Of a DNA stretch of 64,000 nt, positions 11,996-24,104 are shown one piece after another; position 1 is the first letter of the stretch; each line of letters opens with the position of its first letter. The notes beneath the pieces are model-generated. The model did no database searches, was not told the origin of the DNA, and saw nothing but the letters and a program-made list of their open reading frames with translations. This stretch comes from Actinernus sp. WN-2022 (taxonomy: Eukaryota > Cnidaria > Anthozoa > Actiniaria > Actinernidae): positions 75,234,861-75,298,860 of the forward strand of contig JAOWCC010000019.1 in NCBI GenBank assembly GCA_030867875.1, read 5' to 3'. The translations under genes and the position numbers were made by a program.

Positions 11996-14402
11996 CTTAA
12001 AAACAGCTGACACTATTGAACAAAAGCTCCTACAGTAACTTTGCGCAATGTCATCAGATCTTTGTCTGGTTTCCTCAATAGGAGCTGCACTAAAACTGTT
12101 TGTCCTACTTATAAAACAATTCTCTATGCCGCTCTTGTTCGATCTCATCTTATTTATGCCTCACAGATTTGGTCTCCTACTTTCTACGGCTCCCTCCATC
12201 TAGCTCGTAATCTTGAAAGTGTTCTAAGGCGAGCAACTCGTCTCATCTTATACGGTTCCGACTTGGATTACAAATCGATACTTTATCGACTAAATCTTCT
12301 TCCTCTCTGCTATTTCCTTGAATATCTTGACCTGCTTTTTCTTTTCCGCTGTCTTAAAGGTGAGATTTTGATTAACACCTGACATTCTACTATTTAACAG
12401 ATCTGTAACTCGTCGCGGCTCCTCTGGTCTAGACTGACGCTCAATTCCTGCCCGTACCTCGACATTTCGTTCTTCCTACTTTGTACGTATCTGTCCGGCT
12501 CTATGGAACGCTCTTCCAGTCGATCTTCGCTCTTCTCCCTCTGCCTCCTCTTTCAAACTCAAACTGAAAAAACTTTACTTTGAAAAGCTAAACTCGGTCT
12601 TTGATACCTTCAACATTCGAACTTGGTTCGTTACTTGTCCCCTCTGTCGTCGTTCTAACCTTGTAACCGTATGCCCCGTGTTAAAGTAGTTGATTATTGT
12701 TCCTATCATTATATCATCCAGTTGCGCTGCCTGCATTCAAATTATTTGTAGCATAATGTTATTATCGTAGTTGATTTTGTATTTATTCATTCATTATCTA
12801 ATTATTATATTTATAGATATATATAAATATATTTCTCTTTTTTCTTCCCGTTAACATCCGTCGTGACTGCTGGCGCAGACAAACCTCGTAGGGGACTTTG
12901 AGTCCTATTGTTTGTTTCCTGTGGCGTTACGCTCAAATGTTGTAAATAAATAAAATAAAAGATTACTCTTACCATGACGCGTTGTCGATTTGTCAGCCTC
13001 AGTTCCGTCTGGATCAGGAACAGAGCGGGCTGTGTAACAAACAAATCACACTCAACATTTCTGAGATGGTATTTGTAAAGCAAACAAAATCAAAAACGTT
13101 TTCATGACCTCAGATTGGTTGGGGGTATGGAAGCTGAGACTTTTCGTATTTGGGAAACAGAATAAAACAACCTAGCACCTTAGCAATTAAGTCAGGAGGG
13201 TAAATGTCCTCACAAGTCACGAGTGAATATTAAACGTACTGTTGTCCAGTAAGAGTACCAGCCCTCAGAACTTTCTGAGGGATTTGTGTATTAAGAACAT
13301 TTTGCCGTCTAACACCACTTCTTTCCACTGCAAAAAAATTGTCGCTCAAAACCGATCCCAGTGTGCAAGATAAACTTGAGAAACGGCAAAGAACCGTGGA
13401 CTAAAATCCTGCTGGTTGTTACGTTGGATCTAAGTCAGATCTAATCAGCCAAAATGAAAATGGATACGAAGTCCAAGGACTACGGCAAAGCTGACACAAC
13501 GTAGGATTTTATATTGAATATTACTATATTTCGGCTGGCCAAACCAGCCTTCTTCAGGTACTAGATGTTACAAGTGAAGAACTCTAAGGTAAGAAGATCT
13601 ATAAATGCTGTAAATTTCGCAATAGAAATTGCGGAGACGGGAAGTGATGTAGACTAATGTAGCAATAATGTATAAGAGATAATCACTATGTTTCATCACG
13701 TATATTCATACCATATGGTTCCAGAGTTTTAGCTTTATCTATAAGGTGTGCAAGCCCCGCCCAAAGATCAGTTGGCTGTATTTGATAAAATACTCTGGAC
13801 AATAGAGTCATATAAACTTAAAGTTCCGTGAAAAGTTTGAAAACATTCAATACTAACGGAGGTCCTCACAAGTCACCGCTAGGGTGTATCGGAGATGCTT
13901 ATTATATAGCTGGCATTCAGACTATGGGGTCAAGAAGAAACCCTTGAGCTGTCTGCTTCTTGACAGCTTCAATAAAAGTAGTCCAGAAACTAACACAGAA
14001 TTTGTGCAAGTTTAAACCTAAAACATTTTCTGATTTAGTGTGCCAATTTAGCACTAATAATCCCAATTTCGAAAACAGTACAGTATGACCTCAATGTAAA
14101 TAAGAATAACATAAGACATGATGAAGTACGGAATGTCTGGTTAGTGTTGTTGCTTGATCCGATGGCGTTGATAATTTAGTTTCAATCTATACAAGGAAAC
14201 TAAGTTGTCAACTATAAAGCAAAACTATTCGACCGCAGAAGGGTTTCGTACCTGGACAAGACATCAAACAAACAAGCAGCCTAGCAATTATGAACCGAAT
14301 TAAAGTCCCCACAAGTCACGACTGCGTACCGGAAGCATCATTGGCAAGTTTAAGTATGAAACAGCGATGTTGTTAAGATAGGTGTTAATAGTAAGCTTTT
14401 AC
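11996..14402. repeat. Satellite unit 6
   Basis: A 2407-bp unit. From here to unit 9 the units share GTGTATTAAGAAC (near 13287) in place of GTGTATAGAAC, and AAATGCTGTAAAT in place of AAATGCGGTAAAT. They form a second, more recent homogeneous block. Confidence 0.9.
12041..12659 (+). pseudogene. LINE RT C-terminus, dead copy in unit 6
   Basis: Same remnant with private changes CPTYKT (for CPTSKT) and a final INT (for IDT). Confidence 0.88.
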
Positions 14403-16808
14403 TTAAAAAACAGCTGACACTATTGAACAAAAGCTCCTACAGTAACTTTGCGCAATGTCATCAGATCTTTGTCTGGTTTCCTCAATAGGAACTGCACTAA
14501 AACTGTTTGTCCTACTTCTAAAACAATTCTCTATGCCGCTCTTGTTCGATCTCATCTTATTTATGCCTCACAGATTTGGTCTCCTACTTTCTACGGCTCC
14601 CTCCATCTAGCTCGTAATCTTGAAAGTGTTCTAAGGCGAGCAACTCGTCTCATCTTATACGGTTCCGACTTGGATTACAAATCGATACTTTATCGACTAA
14701 ATCTTCTTCCTCTCTGCTATTTCCTTGAATATCTTGACCTGCTTTTTCTTTTCCGCTGTCTTAAAGGTGAGATTTTGATTGACACCTGACATTCTACTAT
14801 TTAACAGATCTGTAACTCGTCGCGGCTCCTCTGGTCTAGACTGACGCTCAATTCCTGCCCGTACCTCGACATTTCGTTCTTCCTACTTTGTACGTATCTG
14901 TCCGGCTCTATGGAACGCTCTTCCAGTCGATCTTCGCTCTTCTCCCTCTGCCTCCTCTTTCAAACTCAAACTGAAAAAACTTTACTTTGAAAAGCTAAAC
15001 TCGGTCTTTGATACCTTCAACATTCGAACTTGGTTCGTTACTTGTCCCCTCTGTCGTCGTTCTAACCTTGTAACCGTATGCCCCGTGTTAAAGTAGTTGA
15101 TTATTGTTCCTATCATTATATCATCCAGTTGCGCTGCCTGCATTCAAATTATTTGTAGCATAATGTTATTATCGTAGTTGATTTTGTATTTATTCATTCA
15201 TTATCTAATTATTATATTTATAGATATATATAAATATATTTCTCTTTTTTCTTCCCGTTAACATCCGTCGTGACTGCTGGCGCAGACAAACCTCGTAGGG
15301 GACTTTGAGTCCTATTGTTTGTTTCCTGTGGCGTTACGCTCAAATGTTGTAAATAAATAAAATAAAAGATTACTCTTACCATGACGCGTTGTCGACTTGT
15401 CAGCCTCAGTTCCGTCTGGATCAGGAACAGAGCGGGCTGTGTAACAAACAAATCACACTCAACATTTCTGAGATGGTATTTGTAAAGCAAACAAAGTCAA
15501 AAACGTTTTCATGACCTCAGATTGGTTGGGGGTATGGAAGCTGAGACTTTTCGTATTTGGGAAACAGAATAAAACAACCTAGCACCTTAGCAATTAAGTC
15601 AGGAGGGTAAATGTCCTCACAAGTCACGAGTGAATATTAAACGTACTGTTGTCCAGTAAGAGTACCAGCCCTCAGAACTTTCTGAGGGATTTGTGTATTA
15701 AGAACATTTTGCCGTCTAACACCACTTCTTTCCACTGCAAAAAAATTGTCGCTCAAAACCGATCCCAGTGTGCAAGATAAACTTGAGAAACGGCAAAGAA
15801 CCGTGGACTAAAATCCTGCTGGTTGTTACGTTGGATCTAAGTCAGATCTAATCAGCCAAAATGAAAATGGATACGAAGTCCAAGGACTACGGCAAAGCTG
15901 ACACAACGTAGGATTTTATATTGAATATTACTATATTTCGGCTGGCCAAACCAGCCTTCTTCAGGTACTAGATGTTACAAGTGAAGAACTCTAAGGTAAG
16001 AAGATCTATAAATGCTGTAAATTTCGCAATAGAAATTGCGGAGACGGGAAGTGATGTAGACTAATGTAGCAATAATGTATAAGAGATAATCACTATGTTT
16101 CATCACGTATATTCATACCATATGGTTCCAGAGTTTTAGCTTTATCTATAAGGTGTGCAAGCCCCGCCCAAAGATCAGTTGGCTGTATTTGATAAAATAC
16201 TCTGGACAATAGAGTCATATAAACTTAAAGTTCCGTGAAAAGTTTGAAAACATTCAATACTAACGGAGGTCCTCACAAGTCACCGCTAGGGTGTATCGGA
16301 GATGCTTATTATATAGCTGGCATTCAGACTATGGGGTCAAGAAGAAACCCTTGAGCTGTCTGCTTCTTGACAGCTTCAATAAAAGTAGTCCAGAAACTAA
16401 CACAGAATTTGTGCAAGTTTAAACCTAAAACATTTTCTGATTTAGTGTGCCAATTTAGCACTAATAATCCCAATTTCGAAAACAGTACAGTATGACCTCA
16501 ATGTAAATAAGAATAACATAAGACATGATGAAGTACGGAATGTCTGGTTAGTGTTGTTGCTTGATCCGATGGCGTTGATAATTTAGTTTCAATCTATACA
16601 AGGAAACTAAGTTGTCAACTATAAAGCAAAACTATTCGACCGCAGAAGGGTTTCGTACCTGGACAAGACATCAAACAAACAAGCAGCCTAGCAATTATGA
16701 ACCGAATTAAAGTCCCCACAAGTCACGACTGCGTACCGGAAGCATCATTGGCAAGTTTAAGTATGAAACAGCGATGTTGTTAAGATAGGTGTTAATAGTA
16801 AGCTTTTA
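14403..16808. repeat. Satellite unit 7
   Basis: A 2406-bp unit of the second block, close to unit 6. It has a private AAAGTCAAAAACG change near 15494. Confidence 0.9.
14448..15066 (+). pseudogene. LINE RT C-terminus, dead copy in unit 7
   Basis: Remnant with NRNCTKTVC and DLLFLFR, carrying the shared frameshift and stop. Confidence 0.88.
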
Positions 16809-19213
16809 CTTAAAAACAGCTGACACTATTGAACAAAAGCTCCTACAGTAACTTTGCGCAATGTCATCAGATCTTTGTCTGGTTTCCTCAATAGGAGCTG
16901 CACTAAAACTGTTTGTCCTACTTCTAAAACAATTCTCTATGCCGCTCTTGTTCGATCTCATCTTATTTATGCCTCACAGATTTGGTCTCCTACTTTCTAC
17001 GGCTCCCTCCATCTAGCTCGTAATCTTGAAAGTGTTCTAAGGCGAGCAACTCGTCTCATCTTATACGGTTCCGACTTGGATTACAAATCGATACTTTATC
17101 GACTAAATCTTCTTCCTCTCTGCTATTTCCTTGAATATCTTGACCTGCTTTTTCTTTTCCGCTGTCTTAAAGGTGAGATTTTGATTGACACCTGACATTC
17201 TACTATTTAACAGATCTGTAACTCGTCGCGGCTCCTCTGGTCTAGACTGACGCTCAATTCCTGCCCGTACCTCGACATTTCGTTCTTCCTACTTTGTACG
17301 TATCTGTCCGGCTCTATGGAACGCTCTTCCAGTCGATCTTCGCTCTTCTCCCTCTGCCTCCTCTTTCAAACTCAAACTGAAAAAACTTTACTTTGAAAGG
17401 CTAACCTCGGTCTTTGATACCTTCAACATTCGAACTTGGTTCGTTACTTGTCCCCTCTGTCGTCGTTCTAACCATGTAACCGTATGCCCCGTGTTAAAGT
17501 AGTTGATTATTGTTCCTATCATTATATCATCCAGTTGCGCTGCCTGCATTCAAATTATTTGTAGCATAATGTTATTATCGTAGTTGATTTTGTATTTATT
17601 CATTCATTATCTAATTATTATATTTATAGATATATATAAATATATTTCTCTTTTTTCTTCCCGTTAACATCCGTCGTGACTGCTGGCGCAGACAAACCTC
17701 GTAGGGGACTTTGAGTCCTATTGTTTGTTTCCTGTGGCGTTACGCTCAAATGTTGTAAATAAATAAAATAAAAGATTACTCTTACCATGACGCGTTGTCG
17801 ACTTGTCAGCCTCAGTTCCGTCTGGATCAGGAACAGAGCGGGCTGTGTAACAAACAAATCACACTCAACATTTATGAGATGGTATTTGTAAAGCAAACAA
17901 AATCAAAAACGTTTTCATGACCTCAGATTGGTTGGGCGTATGGAAGCTGAGACTTTTCGTATTTGGGAAACAGAATAAAACAACCTAGCACCTTAGCAAT
18001 TAAGTCAGGAGGGTAAATGTCCTCACAAGTCACGAGTGAATATTAAACGTACTGTTGTCCAGTAAGAGTACCAGCCCTCAGAACTTTCTGAGGGATTTGT
18101 GTATTAAGAACATTTTGCCGTCTAACACCACTTCTTTCCACTGCAAAAAAATTGTCGCTCAAAACCGATCCCAGTGTGCAAGATAAACTTGAGAAACGGC
18201 AAAGAACCGTGGACTAAAATCCTGCTGGTTGTTACGTTGGATCTAAGTCAGATCTAATCAGCCAAAATGAAAATGGATACGAAGTCCAAGGACTACGGCA
18301 AAGCTGACACAACGTAGGATTTTATATTGAATATTACTATATTTCGGCTGGCCAAACCAGCCTTCTTCAGGTACTAGATGTTACAAGTGAAGAACTCTAA
18401 GGTAAGAAGATCTATAAATGCTGTAAATTTCGCAATAGAAATTGCGGAGACGGGAAGTGATGTAGACTAATGTAGCAATAATGTATAAGAGATAATCACT
18501 ATGTTTCATCACGTATATTCATACCATATGGTTCCAGAGTTTTAGCTTTATCTATAAGGTGTGCAAGCCCCGCCCAAAGATCAGTTGGCTGTATTTGATA
18601 AAATACTCTGGGACAATAGAGTCATATAAACTTAAAGTTCCGTGAAAAGTTTGAAAACATTCAATACTAACGGAGGTCCTCACAAGTCACCGCTAGGGTG
18701 TATCGGAGATGCTTATTATATAGCTGGCATTCAGACCATGGGGTCAAGAAGAAACCCTTGAGCTGTCTGCTTCTTGACAGCTTCAATAAAAGTAGTCCAG
18801 AAACTAACACAGAATTTGTGCAAGTTTAAACCTAAAACATTTTCTGATTTAGTGTGCCAATTTAGCACTAATAATCCCAATTTCGAAAACAGTACAGTAT
18901 GACCTCAATGTAAATAAGAATAACATAAGACATGATGAAGTACGGAATGTCTGGTTAGTGTTGTTGCTTGATCCGATGGCGTTGATAATTTAGTTTCAAT
19001 CTATACAAGGAAACTAAGTTGTCAACTATAAAGCAAAACTATTCGACCGCAGAAGGGTTTCGTACCTGGACAAGACATCAAACAAACAAGCAGCCTAGCA
19101 ATTATGAACCGAATTAAAGTCCCCACAAGTCACGACTGCGTACCGGAAGCATCATTGGCAAGTTAGTATGAAACAGCGATGTTGTTAAGATAGGTGTTAA
19201 TAGTAAGCTTTTA
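16809..19213. repeat. Satellite unit 8
   Basis: The 3' half carries CTCTGGGACAATAG, CAGACCATGGGG and GCAAGTTAGTATG. These variants recur only in unit 9. This places the left limit of a secondary 3736-bp duplication within the 3' half of this unit. Confidence 0.9.
16854..17472 (+). pseudogene. LINE RT C-terminus, dead copy in unit 8
   Basis: Remnant with NRSCTKTVC and DLLFLFR, carrying the shared frameshift and stop. Confidence 0.88.
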
Positions 19214-19258
19214 CTTAAAAAGAGCTGACACTATTGAACAAAAGCTCCTACAGTAAAT

Positions 19259-19877
19259 ATGCGAAATGTCATCAGATCTTTGTCTGGTTTCCTCAATAGG
19301 AACTGCACTAAAACTGTTTGTCCTACTTCTAAAACAATTCTCTATGCCGCTCTTGTTCGATCTCATCTTATTTATGCCTCACAGATTTGGTCTCCTACTT
19401 TCTACGGCTCCCTCCATCTAGCTCGTAATCTTGAAAGTGTTCTAAGGCGAGCAACTCGTCTCATCTTATACGGTTCCGACTTGGATTACAAATCGATACT
19501 TTATCGACTAAATCTTCTTCCTCTCTGCTATTTCCTTGAATATCTTGACCTGCTTTTTCTTTTCGGCTGTCTTAAAGGTGAGATTTTGATTGACACCTGA
19601 CATTCTACTATTTAACAGATCTGTAACTCGTCGCGGCTCCTCTGGTCTAGACTGACGCTCAATTCCTGCCCGTACCTCGACATTTCGTTCTTCCTACTTT
19701 GTACGTATCTGTCCGGCTCTATGGAACGCTCTTCCAGTCGATCTTCGCTCTTCTCCCTCTACCTCCTCTTTCAAACTCAAACTGAAAAAACTTTACTTTG
19801 AAAGGCTAAACTCGGTCTTTGATACCTTCAACATTCGAACTTGGTTCGTTACTTGTCCCCTCTGTCGTCGTTCTAAC
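19259..19877 (+). pseudogene. LINE RT C-terminus, dead copy in unit 9
   Basis: Same remnant, with ATATGCGAAATG in place of CTTTGCGCAATG at its 5' edge and LFLFG near the end. The 5' edge variant is shared with unit 10. Confidence 0.88.
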
Positions 19878-20043
19878 CTTGTAACCGTATGCCCCGTGTT
19901 AAAGTAGTTGATTATTGTTCCTATCATTATATCATCCAGTTGCGCTGCCTGCATTCAAATTATTTGTAGCATAATGTTATTATCGTACTTGATTTTGTAT
20001 TTCTTCATTCATTATCTAATTATTATAATTATATATAGAGGAT

Positions 20044-20178
20044 ATTACATGGCCGCGCGGAGATACTAATTTTATCTTCGAGTGTTGATGAAATATCTTA
20101 CGAGTGAGCGCAGCGAACAAGTAAGATATTTCATCAACACGAGAAGATAAAAAGCGTATCTCCAAGCGGCCATGTAAT
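20044..20178. mobile_element. Palindromic MITE in unit 9
   Basis: The terminal inverted repeat begins ATTACATGGCCGC and ends GCGGCCATGTAAT. Inside, GTAAGATATTTCATCAACAC pairs with its reverse complement, so the 135 bp fold almost completely. It has no coding capacity and sits in the AT-rich 3' UTR of the LINE remnant. Confidence 0.8.
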
Positions 20179-20192
20179 GTTCTGTTTAATAT

Positions 20193-20368
20193 ATAATTAT
20201 TGATGAAATACCAGTTTCAATCTCTTACTAAAAAGTCTAGAAATCTTTGAAAGCAAGTCATATTTTCAAAAGTGATATCTTCACGTGTGAAGATATCATT
20301 TATATCTTCACGTGTGAAGATATCACTTTTTAGAAAGAAATATACACTGGTATTTTATCGAAAATTAT
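20193..20368. mobile_element. Second foldback MITE in unit 9
   Basis: Imperfect terminal inverted repeats (TTGATGAAATACCAGT and ACTGGTATTTTATCGAAA) flank two copies of the palindrome GATATCTTCACGTGTGAAGA. It abuts the preceding palindromic element. Both are absent from units 1-8. Confidence 0.75.
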
Positions 20369-21109
20369 ATAATAAATAAATATATTTCTCTTTTTTCTTC
20401 CCGTTAACATCCGTCGTGACTGCTGGCAGAGACAAGCCTCGTAGGGGACTTTGAGTCCTATTGTTTGTTTCTTGTGGCGTTACGCCCAAATGTTGTAAAT
20501 AAATAAAATAAAAGATTCCCCTTACCATGACGCGTTGTCGACTTGTCAGCCTCAGTTCCGTCTGGATCAGGAACAGAGCGGGCTGTGTAACAAACAAATC
20601 ACACTCAACATTTCTGAGATGGTATTTGTAAAGCAAAAAAAATCAAAAACGTTTTCATGACCTCAGATTGGTTGGGGGTATGGAAGCTGAGACTTTTCGT
20701 ATTTGGGAAACAGAATAAAACAACCTAGCACCTTAGCAATTAAGTCAGGAGGGTAAATGTCCTCACAAGTCACGAGTGAATATTAAACGTACTGTTGTCC
20801 AGTAAGAGTACCAGCCCTCAGAACTTTCTGAGGGATTTGTGTATTAAGAACATTTTGCCGTCTAACACCACTTCTTTCCACTGCAAAAAAATTGTCGCTC
20901 AAAACCGATCCCAGTGTGCAAGATAAACTTGAGAAACGGCAAAGAACCGTGGACTAAAATCCTGCTGGTTGTTACGTTGGATCTAAGTCAGATCTAATCA
21001 GCCAAAATGAAAATGGATACGAAGTCCAAGGACTACGGCAAAGCTGACACAACGTAGGATTTTATATTGAATATTACTATATTTCGGCTGGCCAAACCAG
21101 CCTTCTTCA

Positions 21110-21988
21110 AAGCGTCATAGTTCAATTATCTCATTTAAAGAGAAATTGTTTTATTCTGAGTTAATTTGCGAGAAGCTTAATCTGAAAATGTATAAAATGT
21201 TATTAGGAGTCAATTGCAAGACAACTAACTCAGCTGTAAGGTCTGAACTCGGAGTATTGCCCATGCATGTCTTTATCTACGACGTAGTACTCAAATACTT
21301 TGTTCACCTACTTGAACATAACGATAACCCTTTCCTGACGAGCGCCCTAAAAGTCTCTTGTAATTTGAGCAAGAAGGGAGGTTGGTCTTGGTTTAGTCTT
21401 GTTTCATACTTACTGAAATTAGGTGATTTCAAATTAAATAACAATCTTGTTATTATACCAAATTTTGATTTCAAATCAATATGTAAGATGGTTACCCGAA
21501 AAATAAAACAAATATATAAAGATAGATGGAATGAAGAGAGAGAGGAAATAATCCATGGTCATAAAAACTCGAAATTGGAATTACATGCAGAAGTCAAAAG
21601 TGATTACTTTTTTGAGAGTTATCTGAATAAAATACATGATTTTGAAACCCGTAGAGCTGTGACTAAATTGAGATTATCGGCTCATCATTTTCCAATTGAA
21701 CGTGGTCGTTATTTACGCATACCAAGAGATAAAAGGATTTGTACGGTTTGTGATTCGAATGAAGTTGGCGATGAATTCCACTATCTTCTCAAATGCGGAA
21801 ATCACAATATAGCACAAGCTCGGACCTTATTCTTGAACAAATTATACGACCAAAATCCTTCCTTCTCTTCATTCGATCTTTCTTCGCTATTTTACTATGT
21901 GATCTCAATGAAAGATCAGAATATTATAAAGCTAAGCAGCATCTATATAAAACAAGTTATAGATTTATACGATGAAATTGCAAATTAG
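21110..21988 (+). pseudogene. LINE ORF2 C-terminus with CCHC knuckle (5'-truncated)
   Basis: The frame is open from the 5' junction for about 292 codons and ends at TAG/TAA near 21988. The predicted start at 21146 is a TTG and not a true start. Hallmarks of the LINE RT C-terminal region are LKYFVHLLEHNDNPF, then KLRLSAHHFPIERGRY, then a zinc knuckle of form CxxC-x9-H-x4-C (C199, C202, H212, C217 counted from 21146). There are no internal stops, so this is the most recent LINE insertion in the window. It lacks the endonuclease and RT catalytic core and cannot be autonomous. Confidence 0.88.
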
Positions 21989-22105
21989 CCTATTACATAT
22001 TTACTTTTTATTATTACTTTATTTGATTTATTTTTCCTCCACTTATGCTTATTGGATGTACACTGATGTACTTTTGTCTCAAAGTGCCAATAAAGATATA
22101 TTGTT
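21110..22105 (+). mobile_element. 5'-truncated LINE inserted in unit 9
   Basis: In other units TTCTTCA is followed directly by GGTACTAG. Here 996 bp separate them, with no visible target duplication. The insert opens in mid-frame, ends after an AATAAA signal (22089-22094), and finishes with a short TATTGTT tail. It belongs to a different LINE lineage from the one in the satellite unit. Confidence 0.88.
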
Positions 22106-22994
22106 GGTACTAGATGTTACAAGTGAAGAACTCTAAGGTAAGAAGATCTATAAATGCTGTAAATTTCGCAATAGAAATTGCGGAGACGGGAAGTGATGTA
22201 GACTAATGTAGCAATAATGTATAAGAGATAATCACTATGTTTCATCACGTATATTCATACCATATGGTTCCAGAGTTTTAGCTTTATCTATAAGGTGTGC
22301 AAGCCCCGCCCAAAGATCAGTTGGCTGTATTTGATAAAATACTCTGGGACAATAGAGTCATATAAACTTAAAGTTCCGTGAAAAGTTTGAAAACATTCAA
22401 TACTAACGGAGGTCCTCACAAGTCACCGCTAGGGTGTATCGGAGATGCTTATTATATAGCTGGCATTCAGACCATGGGGTCAAGAAGAAACCCTTGAGCT
22501 GTCTGCTTCTTGACAGCTTCAATAAAAGTAGTCCAGAAACTAACACAGAATTTGTGCAAGTTTAAACCTAAAACATTTTCTGATTTAGTGTGCCAATTTA
22601 GCACTAATAATCCCAATTTCGAAAACAGTACAGTATGACCTCAATGTAAATAAGAATAACATAAGACATGATGAAGTACGGAATGTCTGGTTAGTGTTGT
22701 TGCTTGATCCGATGGCGTTGATAATTTAGTTTCAATCTATACAAGGAAACTAAGTTGTCAACTATAAAGCAAAACTATTCGACCGCAGAAGGGTTTCGTA
22801 CCTGGACAAGACATCAAACAAACAAGCAGCCTAGCAATTATGAACCGAATTAAAGTCCCCACAAGTCACGACTGCGTACCGGAAGCATCATTGGCAAGTT
22901 AGTATGAAACAGCGATGTTGTTAAGATAGGTGTTAATAGTAAGCTTTTACTTAAAAAGAGCTGACACTATTGAACAAAAGCTCCTACAGTAAAT

Positions 22995-23613
22995 ATGCGA
23001 AATGTCATCAGATCTTTGTCTGGTTTCCTCAATAGGAACTGCACTAAAACTGTTTGTCCTACTTCTAAAACAATTCTCTATGCCGCTCTTGTTCGATCTC
23101 ATCTTATTTATGCCTCACAGATTTGGTCTCCTACTTTCTACGGCTCCCTCCATCTAGCTCGTAATCTTGAAAGTGTTCTAAGGCGAGCAACTCGTCTCAT
23201 CTTATACGGTTCCGACTTGGATTACAAATCGATACTTTATCGACTAAATCTTCTTCCTCTCTGCTATTTCCTTGAATATCTTGACCTGCTTTTTCTTTTC
23301 CGCTGTCTTAAAGGTGAGATTTTGATTGACACCTGACATTCTACTATTTAACAGATCTGTAACTCGTCGCGGCTCCTCTGGTCTAGACTGACGCTCAATT
23401 CCTGCCCGTACCTCGACATTTCGTTCTTCCTACTTTGTACGTATCTGTCCGGCTCTATGGAACGCTCTTCCAGTCGATCTTCGCTCTTCTCCCTCTACCT
23501 CCTCTTTCAAACTCAAACTGAAAAAACTTTACTTTGAAAGGCTAAACTCGGTCTTTGATACCTTCAACATTCGAACTTGGTTCGTTACTTGTCCCCTCTG
23601 TCGTCGTTCTAAC
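22995..23613 (+). pseudogene. LINE RT C-terminus, dead copy in unit 10
   Basis: Same remnant with NRNCTKTVC and DLLFLFR, carrying the shared frameshift and stop. Confidence 0.88.
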
Positions 23614-23779
23614 CTTGTAACCGTATGCCCCGTGTTAAAGTAGTTGATTATTGTTCCTATCATTATATCATCCAGTTGCGCTGCCTGCATTCAAATTATT
23701 TGTAGCATAATGTTATTATCGTACTTGATTTTGTATTTCTTCATTCATTATCTAATTATTATAATTATATATAGAGGAT

Positions 23780-23914
23780 ATTACATGGCCGCGCGGAGAT
23801 ACTAATTTTATCTTCGAGTGTTGATGAAATATCTTACGAGTGAGCGCAGCGAACAAGTAAGATATTTCATCAACACGAGAAGATAAAAAGCGTATCTCCA
23901 AGCGGCCATGTAAT
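23780..23914. mobile_element. Palindromic MITE in unit 10
   Basis: Copy of the element at 20044-20178, displaced by exactly 3736 bp and in the same position of the unit. It was therefore duplicated with the unit and not inserted independently. Confidence 0.82.
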
Positions 23915-23928
23915 GTTCTGTTTAATAT

Positions 23929-24104
23929 ATAATTATTGATGAAATACCAGTTTCAATCTCTTACTAAAAAGTCTAGAAATCTTTGAAAGCAAGTCATATT
24001 TTCAAAAGTGATATCTTCACGTGTGAAGATATCATTTATATCTTCACGTGTGAAGATATCACTTTTTAGAAAGAAATATACACTGGTATTTTATCGAAAA
24101 TTAT
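23929..24104. mobile_element. Second foldback MITE in unit 10
   Basis: Copy of 20193-20368 at the same 3736-bp displacement, with the same double palindrome. Confidence 0.78.

Larger units (their letters stand above)
19214..22949. repeat. Satellite unit 9 with two insertions
   Basis: Extended to 3736 bp by a palindromic insertion (about 20030-20370) and a truncated LINE (21110-22105). The underlying sequence on both sides of each insertion matches the other units, so both insertions are younger than the unit itself. Confidence 0.92.
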
